NCBI GenBank assembly: GCA_030340625.1
Contig: JAOPHQ010006539.1
Coordinates: 373,501 to 437,500, forward strand
Length of the DNA stretch: 64,000 bases
Direction: 5' to 3'
Source of the DNA: Merluccius polli
Taxonomy: Eukaryota; Chordata; Actinopteri; Gadiformes; Merlucciidae
Shown: positions 1 to 11,334 of the stretch, piece after piece
How positions within the stretch are numbered: position 1 is the stretch's first letter
Layout of the letters: every line of letters begins with the position of its first letter
Made by a program: the position numbers and the translations under genes
Notes under the pieces: generated by a model
The model's database searches: none
Told to the model about the DNA's origin: nothing
Seen by the model: only the letters and a program-made list of their open reading frames with translations

Positions 1-2
1 GT

Positions 3-3000
3 GCCCAGGACCTGCAGCCACTGTACAGCCAGGAGCCAGGCCAGCTGAAGATGTGTGGCTGCCCAGAGGACGCCTGGAGCGGGGGCAGCTCACTGCTCCT
101 GGAGGGCCTGATACCTGCCACCAGCCCGGACAAAGTCTGTGTGAGGTGTGTGTGTGTTCTCTGCATCAAAATGTAAGCACCCATTGTTGATCTCATATTG
201 GCACTTATTTTTGTTTGTTACTCTCTTTATCTCCCTCTTTTTCTCCCTCCCTTCCCCCAAGGGTCTTCTCCCTGCATGTTCCCCTGGCCACCACGTCCTT
301 GATGACCCTGGTCTTCAAGCCGTCCGCAGGGATCAAGGTCTCACCGGAGTTACCCTGGATTGAAGGCAAAACTAGTATGGGGTTGCTTCTCATAGTTTGT
401 GTTGTTTATTTATATATATATATGTGTAGAGTCTCCTCCAAAATTATTGGAACAGTGAGGCCAATTCCTTTATTTTTGCTGTAGACTGAAAACATTTGTG
501 TTTGGCATCAAAAGATGAATATGAGACAAGAGACCAACATTTCAGCTTTTATTTCCAGGTATTTACATCCGGATCTGTTACACAACTTAGAAGATAGCAT
601 TATTTGTACATCATTTGTGTGACATCACCAAACTTTTGCATTCTTCTTTTGTGACGCTTTTCCAGGCTTTCACCGCAGCCTCTTTGAGTTGTTGTTTGTT
701 TTGGGGGGTTTCTCCCTTCAGTCTCCTTTTTAGCAGGTAACATGCATGCTCTATAGGGTTTAAGTCTGGAGATTGACTTGGCCAGTCTAAAACCTTCCAC
801 TTCTTGCCCCTGATGAACTTTGTTGTTTTTGTAGTGTGTTTTGGGTCATTATCTTGCTGCATGATGAAGGATCTCCCAATCAGTTTGGTTGCATCTTTCT
901 TTAAATTGGCAGACAAAATGTTTCTGTAGATTTCTGAGTTCATTTTGCTGCTGCCATCATGAGTTACATCATCAATGAAGATTAATGAGCCCGTCCCAGA
1001 AGAAGCCATGCAAGCCCAAGCCATGACATTACCTCCTCCATGTTTTACAGATGAGCTTGTGTTACGAATAAATAGCAGCATATGTATCAACAGACTGTAA
1101 TACCCTCACATAGCCACTAGGGAACAGGAACAAATATATAAGCTGTATTAACCGCACCTGGCCACCAGATGGCAGCACACATAATACACTGGGGGCGGGC
1201 GCTCAACTCTAGCCAATCAGAGTATATTACACGTCATAGAGGCCACGCCTGCCCAGGTACCATCAAGCGCACGCAAGTGGGGGAGGGCAGAAACTCTACA
1301 GGCTGCGTATCGATTAGATATCCAGCTAAGAGTCGCTCCACGCGTGAATGATACAATTCCCCTCCATTTGCTTCATAGATAATAGACCTAAAGCTAAACA
1401 AATAAAGTGAGTTAAAAGCGATCCTGTGTCGGCGGCCTTCTTCCTCAAAGAACATCACAACACTTGTATGTTTTGGATCATGAGCAGATCCTTTCTTTCT
1501 CCAAACTTTAGCCTTTCCATCACTTTGATAAAAGTTAATCTTTGTCTCATCAGTCCATAAAACTTTGTTCCAGAATTTCTGAGGCTCATCTCTGTACTTT
1601 TTGGCAAATTCCAGCCTGGCCTTCCTATTCTTCTTGCTAATGAGTGGTTTGCATCTTCTGGTGTAGCCTCTGTACTTTTGTTCATGAAGTCTTCTGCGAA
1701 CAGTAAATTCTGATACCTTCACTCCTGCCCTCTGGAGGTTGTTGCTGATGTCACTAACAGTTGTTTTAGGGTGTTTCTTTACAGCTCTCACAATGTTTCT
1801 GTCATGAACTGCTGCTGTTTTTTTTGGTCTACCCGTTCGACGTCTGTTACTTAGTACACCAGTGGTTTCTTTCTTCTTCAGGACATTCCAAATGGTTGTA
1901 TTGGCTATGGCCAATGTTTGTGCAATGGCTCTGATTGATTTTCCATCTTCTCTCAGCTTCACAATTGCTTTTTTTTCACCCATAGACAGCTCTCTGGTTT
2001 TCATGTTGGTTACACCTCAAACTATAAATGCAGTCTGCACAGGCAAAACCCAAATCTGAAACTGAGCGTGGACATTCAGCACTATTTATTGTTTGACTAA
2101 TCAATGTAATAGGACACACCTAGGCAACAAAACACACCTGACAGTCACATGTTCCAATACTTTTGCTCACATGAAAAATGGGTGAGTTCAAACAAAAGGT
2201 GCTATCTTCTAAGTTGTGTAACAGATCCGGATGTAAATACCTGGAAATAAAAGCTGAAATGTTGATCTCTTGTCTCATATTCATCGTTTGATGTCAAACA
2301 CAAACGTTTTCAGTCTACAGCAAAAATAAAGGAATTGGCCTCACTGTTCCAATACTTTTGGAGGGGACTGTATGTATTAGGGGTTTCCCCGACTAAGAAT
2401 TTACATAGTCGAATCTGATTCGTCAAGTCTTGCCTATAGTCAACTGATCGTCGAATCATGTTTTTTTCTTTTTTTTTGCTCATTGATCCATATTCTCATT
2501 TGCGACATTGGCTTCCATTTTTTCCACACCAGACTAAAGAGCTGAAACACTCAATTAAACAATTTCGATTACAATTTCGAGGCCGTTCAGTGGCGGTGTA
2601 TTTTGGACTTCAAGTCCAAAACACACCGCCACCGAACGGCGCGCGTCGTTTTTTTTCTTCTGCTCCGGAGACCACTATATTCCTGTTGACGCACCGCAGC
2701 GCGTCAACAGACGCTTCCTATGTGTGCTAGGGGCGGCACTTGTGTCATAGACGCGCGGCGGCAGTGTGTTTTACACTTGATATTTACACAAAAATAGGCT
2801 ATATATCATGATTCATTGGGAGAAAGAAACTATACGTAAAATCAGATATTCAGCACCGCCTATAGCCCGAATGGAATGATCCTGTGTTTTGCCGACAATT
2901 CGACTATGACATTGGCAGTCGAATCAGGCTCCTTCGATCGATTCGTCGAATAGTCGACTATTCGGGGTCACCCCTAGTATGTATGTATGTATGTACTGTA

Positions 3001-4813
3001 TGTATGTATGTGTATATTTGTACATGAAGCACTGTGGCTCAATCTCCATTTGAGATCCAGCAAGTTGTTTCAGACAATCAATCCAACCAATGGATAGGTG
3101 AATGAAACCATGTTCTTGAAGAAATAATTATCACCCATCACTATTGTTGTTCGGAGCCTAGCTACCTGTGTCGTGCTGGTTCCAGACTAATATTCACATA
3201 ATTAGGGTTATTATGGGAGTTATGTAGGGCTGCCCCCGACTAAAGATTTTCTTAGTCACCATTTCAAGCTGATAGTTGACTAATCATCGCACTTTTAACG
3301 TAATTATTTCGATTTATTTTTTGAGGCATCAGAAAGTGTTTTGAGTTCCAGGGCGAGAGTGTTATAACAGAAACACTGTTAACCTTGTGCTACTTTACAG
3401 ATAATACAATACCGTAATAATCAGCCTTTAAAATATATTTTTCACAAGCACACGCACGAAGCGAGCCGCCTATTAACGGCATGGACCAAGCGGTTCTGAA
3501 GATTGTCGGAACAACCAGGAAGGAGACATTGAACACTTTTAATAATCGTATTTAACCGTATAACTGCACACAACTTTATTTAAAAGCAAACAAATGGAAA
3601 ACATGTTTGTATTTTGGTGTCCGGTGCGTGTGGATGTGCGGCTCCTTCGGCGGAGTGGTTCATGTTAATAGCGGAGTCCGGGAGGGTTAGCCTTCACGGG
3701 CGTAGTTACGAGGGATGTGCGACTATCGTCTTGTCTTAAAAAATACAAAAGTGTTTTTTAAAGTTAGAAAGATATTAGATATTCAACAGATATTCACGCT
3801 CCGAATTACAGCGATCAGACACAGGGAACTAAAGCCGCGATCACCGGTATTAGTCCCGCATGTCTAGCGGTGTCTACCTACCTAGGTGTATACCTGCCCA
3901 GGTGTATTGGTCAATATTTCTGCAGCGATGAGTTAAATCAGGGCTTGTTGCGACCACGGATGTATTCGGTTTGCGATGCTCATGCCTTGTTATTTTTATG
4001 TTTTACTTTTTGCTCGACTAATGAAAACGTATTTGACTAAGCCTCTGTCAATCGACTAAGCCGACTATTCGACTATTCGGGGGCAGCCCTAGAGTTATGT
4101 ATTTATTTTTGTATTATCGTTAAAAAATACACACGCACTAGTCATACTGTTACTAAAGTCACTAATCAACAATTATTATTATTATTATTATTATTATTAA
4201 GTATGCGTTGAACCATGCCACAGTATTAATTCCATGTGTTTGTGTATTTGTAGCTGGCAGTGTGTCTCCTGAAGCCCTTGATGACACTCATCCAGCAGTG
4301 AAGAAGCTTGCCCAGCTTAGTGGTGATTGGAGCCGAAGTGGATGGACAGTCCGGTGTGTGTGTCCACTATGTTCTATTATGTTCTAATGCATAATAGAAT
4401 GGAAACGCTTCAACAAATTGCATATTGTAAACAACTGTAAGTGTTGATGGGTCTTGGTACTCGAGTACATACTACAAATACATACTTGAGTATCAAATAC
4501 TCAAGTATGTATTTGACCTTGGTTACCAGCAAGAAAGACCTAATTATGATTTCAAGGGGAAAGGTGGATTTTAATAAATCCATCTTCAAACTTCCCAAAC
4601 ATGGCATAAATCAAGCACCTTGCGATGGTCGTTTTGATGATGCTGATTATTAAATGGGGGCCAGGGCACTTGGCCCGCCTCTGGGTGTTGCTATGTGTAG
4701 GTGTTACCTGCTTGAGCTCAGTGGCTGTGCCCTGAGTGAGGTCTTGGTGTGGGTGCAGCGGGAGCAGCCCCAAGACACGCCTTTCACCTGCCGATTCGGA
4801 GAGATCATGGTGA

Positions 4814-4858
<45 letters not shown>

Positions 4859-5593
4859 TATGAGTGAATCTGAATGTATGACGTCACATATTGGACTCTT
4901 TAAACCACCTGCAGCAAATCTCAATGTTGTAACATTAGAGGTAATTGAGCCATTACATGAAAATATGGCTTTAAAAATGTATATTTTGAAGTCATGCACA
5001 TGAAGCCATGTGAGTTTCTTTGGGTAATGAGAATTTTGGAAATGTTTTGGTTTACTTTATCTCGATGTAGTGCATATAAGCAGCCATGTATAATATTAAA
5101 GACACTTGTATGTCATTTATTCTCACCTTTTATCCCTCCACACCCTACTGCCTGCCACAAGGTCATGGACGTAGCTGGTCTTAAGGTCCCCACCGAGGCA
5201 GTCAAGGGTGTCTGCATCGAAGACGTGGTGTGGCTGCGAGACACCAGCGACTCTTCGGACGCCTCCACCCCCAAGCCCCTCCGCCTCAACGCCACCCTGC
5301 GCTGGCGCTACCCTCCTCAGCTTTGGCGCCACTTTAGACTGTACTGGCAGAGGCTGAGGGGACCCAGCCCACACGTCCCATCTGGCTCCATGGTACTTGT
5401 GGGACGAGCCTACTCCACCCTGTTCCGCGTGACAGAGCTGGAAGTACCAGAGCCCCCAGCCGTGCTGGAGCTGGTGGTGGAGCCTGTTGTAAAGGAAGGG
5501 TTCCTCGTCCCAGACAGTCTCTGGGGACGGCGTAGCCTGAGCTACACAGAGGTCGCTACTTTGCCAGAGAAGAATAGAGGGAACAAAACATGA
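3..5593 (+). CDS. engase: Cytosolic endo-beta-N-acetylglucosaminidase, C-terminal exons (5' end outside window)
   Basis: ENGASE cleaves the chitobiose core of free N-glycans in the cytosol (GH85 family). Only the last five coding exons are visible: <3-145, 262-374, 4254-4353, 4701-4809 and 5162-5593 (stop TGA 5591-5593). Each lies between AG and GT, and the phases join without a break: 2, 1, 2, 0. The first exon carries a DAWSGGSSLLL motif that I recognise from the accessory domain following the GH85 barrel. The fourth exon contains TPFTCRFGEI and the last ends with an EPVVKEGF-type tail, both like vertebrate ENGASE. The catalytic barrel is upstream of the window. The 3.9-kb intron 374-4254 has absorbed a Tc1 element and two hAT elements. 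Several donors are GTGTGT-like rather than consensus. Identification rests on remembered family sequence and the exon pattern; a search would settle orthology. Confidence 0.88.
611..2004 (-). pseudogene. Tc1 transposase interrupted by an LTR
   Basis: The N-terminal half (2004 down to 1463) has the paired-type helix-turn-helix region, a GRPKK linker and the first catalytic Asp in WTDET. The C-terminal half (1055 down to 611) has the second Asp in QQDNDPKHT and the catalytic Glu in LNPIEH, making a DDE triad. Ignoring the inserted LTR and one copy of its 4-bp duplication, the two parts sum to 987 nt (329 codons with stop) and stay in frame. The LTR insertion is therefore the only obvious break. 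Start ATG at 2004. Confidence 0.92.
1060..1462 (+). mobile_element. Solo LTR (family 1, copy 1) inside Tc1
   Basis: The insert begins TGTTACG and ends ACAACA. It is flanked by a perfect 4-bp duplication CTTG (1056-1059 and 1463-1466). It has a TATATAAG box near 1135 and an AATAAA near 1400, the promoter/poly(A) order expected of an LTR in + orientation. A second copy in opposite orientation lies at 39802-40199. No internal retroelement sequence remains, so it is a recombined solo LTR. The class (gypsy or ERV) is uncertain. Confidence 0.85.
2378..2976. mobile_element. Non-autonomous hAT element (MITE) with internal hairpin
   Basis: The ends TAGGGGT and ACCCCTA form imperfect inverted repeats rich in CGACTA motifs. 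An 8-bp direct repeat GTATGTAT flanks both ends (2370-2377 and 2977-2984), although this sits in a GTAT microsatellite and so is weaker evidence than usual. No transposase is present. A long internal hairpin (2582-2640) has 29-bp arms around a CTTCAAG centre. The left duplication overlaps the last bases of the Tc1 element. Confidence 0.78.
2582..2640. repeat. Near-perfect hairpin inside hAT MITE
   Basis: The sequence from GCCGTTC to GAACGGC folds back on itself with arms of about 29 bp, almost no loop and only two visible mismatches. It would extrude as a cruciform or form an RNA stem in the ENGASE pre-mRNA. Confidence 0.8.
2977..3012. repeat. (GTAT)n microsatellite
   Basis: An interrupted tetranucleotide run of GTAT units at the right edge of the MITE. 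Confidence 0.9.
3225..4091. mobile_element. Non-autonomous hAT element with 8-bp TSD
   Basis: The termini TAGGGCTGCC and GGCAGCCCTA are perfect inverted repeats. A perfect 8-bp duplication GAGTTATG lies at 3217-3224 and 4092-4099, the hAT signature. The 867-bp interior has no long ORF. Subterminal CGACTA-like motifs resemble the neighbouring MITE at 2378-2976, which suggests mobilisation by related transposases. Confidence 0.9.
4171..4200. repeat. (ATT)n microsatellite
   Basis: An uninterrupted ATT trinucleotide run, about 50 bp upstream of an ENGASE exon. Confidence 0.95.
4477..4513. repeat. Short palindrome in ENGASE intron
   Basis: ATACTTGAGTA and TACTCAAGTAT flank a TCAAA loop, giving a perfect short stem. 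It sits in an intron piece of about 350 bp (4354-4700) in which I see no other element. Confidence 0.7.
4815..4857. repeat. (AC)n microsatellite at an ENGASE splice donor
   Basis: About 21 AC units begin only 5 nt after the exon end at 4809 (donor GTGAGACAC). Confidence 0.95.
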
Positions 5594-6104
5594 AGGATTT
5601 TCTTTGGGACAACCTTTGTTCCTAGCCCTTCAGGGCTTAATGTTTGTTTGTTTTTTTTATTAAAAAAGTATGTCAGCACTATTACATTTATTCTTTAACC
5701 ACAAGTAAACTCTTATAAAAACTTGGGACTTGCTTTGGATGAATTTATGACATTTTGAAGGTGGCATGTCCTCTCTAGCAGTCAGCTGGGCGAGCGTTGG
5801 ACTCTATTAGTAAGTAAGTTCAAGCTATGTTACTAACCATTACCGCTGGAATTAAAATCTTTTTCCTATTTTGTGAATCTGGCGTGCAATACATGCCTAT
5901 GAACAATCATTGTTGCAGTGTTTGAAAGTTCAACAAAGCAATGATGGATGTTGTTAAAACGAGACTGGAATTCTGACATCTGTGTTTGTATTCTACCTTG
6001 GTAATTTTGATTTCAGTTTTCTTGTAAAAATGATTCATCATGATATGATCTTGATGGAAATGTGTTGTAAGCCCATTTGGGCTGACATCTTTAAGATGCA
6101 AGAC

Positions 6105-6110
6105 AATAAA
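6105..6110 (+). terminator. Probable ENGASE polyadenylation signal
   Basis: A canonical AATAAA lies about 510 bp after the ENGASE stop, with a T-rich stretch following. An earlier variant ATTAAA near 5658 is an alternative site. The interval 5594-6104 is best read as 3' UTR. From 6111 to 6646 I recognise no gene or repeat. Confidence 0.6.
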
Positions 6111-6646
6111 AAGACTCCTGTCTTATACCTTTATTTCACATTTATCTTGTAAGTGATTGTTTTTCAAATGTGATTCCTGCCTACATAAAGTGCTATGCAT
6201 GGCTTTGTGGTTTGAAGGGTGCTGTATAAATAACTTGCCTATGCAAAAGGTTGAGAGAAAAATATGCAGAATAGCCCACTAAAGTAAAACCACAGGGACA
6301 ACAAACAGGTTCCATGCATGGTTGTTTCCCACTGGCTCAAATCTGTGCCAGGTCATGTCGGTGAGATTATAGCATTTTACAAATCAGAAAGGGCAATATG
6401 TAACTTTGAAGAAACTTGATGCAATGCTTGTTTTGCACATTGAAAACCCAGCTATTACTTTATAAAACCAAAATAATCCTAAAAAATAGTCACATATTTT
6501 ATTGGTCTTTCTTGGTACACCATGTTTATTGCCATATGATCTGAAAGGGAAATCCTCTTCAACTATGGGATTAGTGTAGCCTTGTGAGCCCAGTTGAAAG
6601 CCTCTTCCAAAAATTGCAATATGCCAGGACCAATCAGCGCTGAGGC

Positions 6647-6674
6647 GGGGGGGGGGGGGGGGGGGGGGGGGGGG
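6647..6674. repeat. Poly-G tract (28 G)
   Basis: An uninterrupted run of G on the + strand, possibly forming G-quadruplexes. It lies between the end of ENGASE and the first LINE. Confidence 0.9.
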
Positions 6675-6829
6675 TAGTTCATGAAGAGGGAGGGGTGCCG
6701 CAGTCGGCCGAATTAAAACAATGGCGGTGCCAAAGTGTAGCGATCAAAACAGTTTTTATCTGAAATAGACTGAATAACAATGTTAAAAGACTAACAGAAA
6801 TCTGCACGGAAGGCTTTTCTCAGATTACA

Positions 6830-7072
6830 ATGTTTTTGCTTTGGATTTGCTCTGGATTCCCCATTCCCCCATTCCCCCATTTTCTGGATTTCACCGACAG
6901 GATGAATGACCTTGTCAATGTTGGAATCCAACTCACACCACGCCCAAATCCCATTTTTTCTTCCCTAAATCCCCCTCCTCGTCCAGCCCCTCCCATTCCA
7001 CCACGCTGGAAAACACCATCACCCAAACGTCACAGAGCCCCCCCCACCTCCTCTGACTCAGATAATCTGTGA
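6830..7072 (+). pseudogene. LINE copy A ORF1-like proline-rich fragment
   Basis: An 80-codon open stretch that is extremely proline- and arginine-rich in its second half, directly upstream of the endonuclease. LINEs of this group often have such a basic ORF1 linker, but there is no diagnostic motif. Assignment is by position only. Confidence 0.4.
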
Positions 7073-7295
7073 GTCGGACTGATATGTGCCGGGTCCAGGC
7101 TGCAATACTGATACCAATAATGTTCTCCCCCAGGAAAAGTCAGGGCCCTATGGAGTTCAGATAGCCTTCTCAATCCCTGTGATGACAGGTAACAGAAGAA
7201 TGGTTAAACTGGTAAGAAATAAAAAGGGTAAATCTGCCAATTTATTAAGTATAGCATGTCAACCTCGAAATATACCAGTGTCTCCTGCTATCTCC

Positions 7296-7946
7296 ACAAG
7301 ATTAGCTCTACTCAATATCAGATCACTAGTCAACAAATCACTGTTAGTTAATGACGTCATTATGACCTATGATCTAGATTTTTTACTTCTTAGTGAAACA
7401 TGGCTGACTGAATGTAGCTGTTGTGCTATTCTCAATGAGGCAGCACCAACAAATTTCAGTTTTATGAACAAGTGTTGAACTGGTAAGAAAGGCGGGGGAG
7501 TTGCTGCCATCTTTAAATCTGTATTTCAGTGCAAGGAAATTACATTAGGTGATTTTAGCTCTTTTGAATATCTCTGTTTTCTACTAAAAGGTAATCCAAA
7601 AGTTCTTTTTTTAATCATTTATAGACCTCCAAGATACTCAGGAAAATTCATTGATGAGTTTGCTGAACTGCTGTCAGTTATCTGCACTGACTACAACTTT
7701 TTTATCATAACAGGGGATTTTAACATTCACATAGACAATAACATGGACAGTAATGCCAAAGAACTCTCTGCTCTACTTGACACTTTTGGCCTCTTGCAAC
7801 ATGTGAAAGGGCCCACACACACTCGAGGCCACACTCTGGATCTGGTTATCTCTAAAGGTGTTAACATTTCTTCTGTTGATGTTAAGGACTTTCTGGTCAT
7901 TTCTGTGTGTTTTTTGACTTGCAGATCATTCCAAATGTTCAGTTAA
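7296..7946 (+). pseudogene. LINE copy A apurinic-type endonuclease, broken
   Basis: The frame starts with the conserved NIRSLVNK block and contains LSETWL (catalytic Glu region), YRPP, and GDFNIH (Asp/Asn catalytic motif). It ends in HTLDLVIS. One in-frame TGA lies at 7476-7478, and the frame is lost near 7940. Most conserved endonuclease blocks remain, so decay is moderate. Confidence 0.8.
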
Positions 7947-9964
7947 CCTCTGTGTCTGTTAAGAGAAGGTACATAAATGAGAATACCAGTGCAAAGTTTA
8001 TGGAGGCTATAGCTATGTCACCAACTGTGAGTGCAGAGTCAGTTGATGAACTCCTAGATACATTTAACTGGAAAATCTCAAATGTCATGGATGCTGTTGC
8101 ACCTATTAAAACTAAGACGACCTTGATCAGAAAGAAAACACCATGGAGGAACACTATGATGGTAAAGGCTTTAAAAACAGAATGCAGGAAAGCAGAGTGT
8201 AAGTGGAGAAAAACTAAACTTCAAATTCACCATGACCTCTACAAAATAAGTCTTTGTAAATTTAACTATGAGTTACTCAAGGCTAGACAGCGACACTTTT
8301 CTGAAATTATTAATAAGAACATCAACAACACTCGCACTCTGTTTGCTATGGTTGATAAGCTGACAAACCCCCCTAAACAGATAGCTCCAGAACTCCTTTC
8401 CACAGCAAAATGCAATGAATTTGCTTGCTTTTTCAGTGAAAAAATCCAGTCCATAAGGTTAAATATTAACACAAATCAACAAAACAATAAAATAACGCAA
8501 TCCCTAAGACCTCCCAGGAATAACTCAACTGTGATGTCAGAATTTAATACAGTTGACCAAAAAACCATAGAGGAAACAGTTAAGCATCTAAAACCATCAA
8601 CATGCTGTCTTGACACAATGCCATCAGACTTTTTAAACACTATTGTGAACTCTGTCCAAATAGATTTGCGACAAATACTAAATAGGTCACTTCAATCGGG
8701 CATGTTTCCTAAACCCCTAAAAGTAGCTGCCATTAAGCCACTCTTAAAAAAGAGAATGCTGGATGCTTCCATGTTAACCAACTACAGACCTATCTCAAAT
8801 CTTCCTTTTATAGCCAAGATCGTTGAGAAAGTGGTTTTTAATCAACTCAGCAATTTCTTGAATTCCAGTGGCCTTTTTGACAAATTTCAATCAGGCTTCC
8901 GACCTCACCACAGAAACAGCTCTTATTAGAGTGTTAAATGATATTAGGTTAAACACTGACTCAGGCAAGGTGTCAGTTCTGGTCCTGTTGGATCTCAGTG
9001 CTGCATTTGACACTGTGGATCACAGTATATTGTTGAACAGGTTGGAAACTTGGGCAGGACTCAGCGGAACAGTCCTAGAATGGTTCAGGTCCTACTTGGA
9101 AGAGCGGAGTTATTTTGTGACGATTGGAAGTTATGAATCCAATCGAATGGCTATGACATGTGGAGTTCCTCAGGGGTCAGTTCTTGGACCCCTTCTGTTC
9201 AGTCTATATATGCTGCCTTTGGGTCAAGTTCTGCAGAACTCTAATGTAGACTATCAAAGTTATGCAGATGACACGCAGATATACATAGCACTGTCCTCAG
9301 ATGACTACAGTCACTGTGTCACTGTTTAGAGCAAGTAACAAATTGGATGAACCAAAATTTCCTTCAATTAAATCAGGACAAAACTGAGGTGATTGTTTTT
9401 GGCAATAAAGAGAAGAGGATTGCCGTCAGTAAACATCTCGAGTCACTACACACTAAAAACTAGGGACCAAGTCAGAAACCTTGGCATGCTGAGACTCAGA
9501 TTTGACCTTCAGCAGTCATATCAAATCCATCACCAAAACAGCCTTCTATCAGCTTAAGAACATATCCAGAGTGAAGGGTTTTATGTCTCAAACAGACCAG
9601 GAGAAGTTGATTCATGCTTTCATCTCCAGTAGACTATTGTAACGGTCTTCTGACTGGACTCCCACAAAAAAGCATTAAACAGCTGCAGCTCATTCAGAAT
9701 GCTGCAGCTCGAGTTTTAACCAGAACAAAGAGATCAGAGCATATTACTCCAGTTCTAAAGTCTTTACACTGGCTCCCAGTCAGTTATAGAATAGATTTTA
9801 AAGTTCTGCTACTGGTCTACAAATCACTGAATGGTTTAGGTCCAGAATACATGAATGACATCTTAGTAGAATACAAACCCAGTAGGGCTCTGAGATCTAC
9901 TGACTCAGGTCAGCTTTTAGCTGTTATGCTGCACAAAACTGAAACAAACTACCAGCTGAACTGA
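7907..9964 (+). pseudogene. LINE copy A reverse transcriptase, frameshifted
   Basis: The first part (7907-8929) holds the linker and fingers with NYRPISNLPF. A frameshift near 8900 moves the palm into another frame (to 9329), which holds DLSAAFDTVDH at about 8991, CGVPQGSVLGPLLF, and the catalytic YADD at 9261-9272. A third frame (9614-9964) carries the C-terminal HWLPVSYRIDFK region. At least two frameshifts make it non-functional. Confidence 0.9.
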
Positions 9965-10271
9965 AATCAGCCCCAACTGTGAACATTTTGAAATCCAGGT
10001 TAAAAACACTTCTCTTCTCCTGTGCTTATGATTGAGCTCGTTCAAAGCACCTTAAATTGTAATCTTTCATTTGCACTATGTCCTTTTAAAACATTATGTT
10101 ATGCTGCTCTATTATAGTATTTTATTTCTTTCTCTTTCTATTCTTCTGTAGTTGTTTTTATTTTTTTAATTTCAATTCTTACTGTTAAATGTTTGTTTTA
10201 TGTAAAGCGCATTGAGTTGCCATTGTGTATGAAATGCGCTATATAAATAAAGCTGCCTTGCCTTGCCTTGC

Positions 10272-10516
10272 TTTACTTCCAACTTGATTCGACAAGTTCA
10301 CAAGTTTAAAAAAAAAAAAGGTAAGGCTGTGGCCAGTGCTTCATGTCTAAATCAGGAGGTCCCATAACACAGAGAGGCTGCTGGTCCGATGGGTCAGGAA
10401 AAAAGTGTGTCTTGTCAACGTGCCCTTTTTAAGTTTTGACTCACTTGGGCTTCACAAAAGAGTGCAGGCCATCTGTCTTAGTTCTGCAATGGGAGGAACT
10501 GAATTCACAATTTCCT
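10272..10516. other. Unassigned spacer between LINE A and gypsy 1
   Basis: AT-rich sequence with a short poly-A. The 3' LTR expected for the minus-strand gypsy element is not visible here, so that end of the element has been lost or is too diverged to see. Confidence 0.4.
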
Positions 10517-11225
10517 TCACAATTTCCCCCCCCTTCTAGAGCCAACACCTGACGGACCAGGCAACTCAGGATGATCTCTATAAAAGTCTTGAATAAGAGA
10601 AGGGTCGTCTATGTAACGCTGTGGGATCCACTGTCTCTCCTGTGGCCCATATCCCTCCCAGTCCACTAAAAACTGTTTTCCCCGGCCTCTGTTGCGTACA
10701 GCTAACAGTCTCTTAACTTTATAAAGTGGACCTCCATCGGCTGCTTCCAGAGGCGGCAGGGGCTTGGTGGCTATGGGGCTATCCTTAATGGGCTTAACCT
10801 GACTGACGTGGAATGTGAGGGGGACACGGAGGGACCTGGGCAGACGAAGACGAATGGCAGCTGGGCTGATGACCTTGCTGATGGGGAAAGGACCCACGAA
10901 CCGTGGTGCCAGCTTCTTAGAGGGGACCTTGAGGTGAAGAAATCTAGCTGACAACCACACTCTCTGCCCGGGCCGATACTCGGGTGCAGGATGGCGTTTT
11001 CAGTCTGCTGCCTTTTTGACCCTGTCCCCCTGACGGATGAGCACTTGTCGGGCGGCGGCCCAGATGCGGTGCCAGCGGCGAACCAGGGCTTGGGCGGAGG
11101 GAACTGACACTTCTGGCTCCGTTGGCCTCCGGGTGATATCCTGACATCAGGCTAGCTGTAGCACCGATGAGCCGACAGAACTCCCTCCAGAACCGGGAGA
11201 TGAACTGGGGCCCCCGGTCTGACAC
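10517..11225 (-). pseudogene. Gypsy 1 integrase core end and chromodomain
   Basis: SDRGPQFISRFWREFC and YHPEANG (11225-11120) are integrase-core signatures. After a frame break, 10960-10517 encodes LAPRFVGPF and a chromodomain (KRLLAVRNRGRGKQFLVDWEGYG with Trp-Ile-Pro following). Chromodomains bind methylated histone H3 and steer integration in chromoviruses. Confidence 0.9.
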
Positions 11226-11334
11226 AATGTGCTTAGGAAATCCATGGATCCTGCATCATAATTTGAGCAGTTTCTTTAGCTGAGGGCAGCTTAGGTAAAG
11301 CAATGAAATGTGCCATCTTGGAAAAACGACGGTG

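Larger units (their letters stand above)
427..2372 (-). mobile_element. Tc1/mariner transposon with long TIRs, split by a solo LTR
   Basis: Terminal inverted repeats of about 170 bp run 427-598 and 2205-2372. The outer right end reads TACAGTCCCCTCC on the minus strand and the left end is a slightly diverged match. Both ends finish on TA, the mariner target dinucleotide, and the left end lies in a TATATA run. Without the 407-bp LTR-plus-duplication insert the element would be about 1.54 kb, a normal Tc1 size. It lies in an ENGASE intron, antisense to the gene. Confidence 0.93.
6830..10271 (+). mobile_element. L2/CR1-group non-LTR retrotransposon, copy A, decayed
   Basis: In order: a proline-rich ORF1-like stretch, an endonuclease domain, a reverse transcriptase, and a 3' UTR ending in a GCGCTATATAAATAAAG-type stem and a (TTGCC)n tail at 10254-10271. 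That short-repeat tail is typical of L2/CR1-group LINEs. Frameshifts and stops break every domain. I cannot fix the 5' limit: the sequence back to about 6680 may belong to its 5' UTR. Confidence 0.85.

Noticed and set aside
205..393. Minus-strand ORF opposite the ENGASE exon
   Set aside because: A shadow of the coding exon 262-374 in the opposite strand.
4994..5161. Upstream extension of the last ENGASE exon to an ATG near 4994
   Set aside because: The sequence before 5162 is a pyrimidine-rich acceptor with AG at 5160-5161, and the extension has no similarity to the protein.
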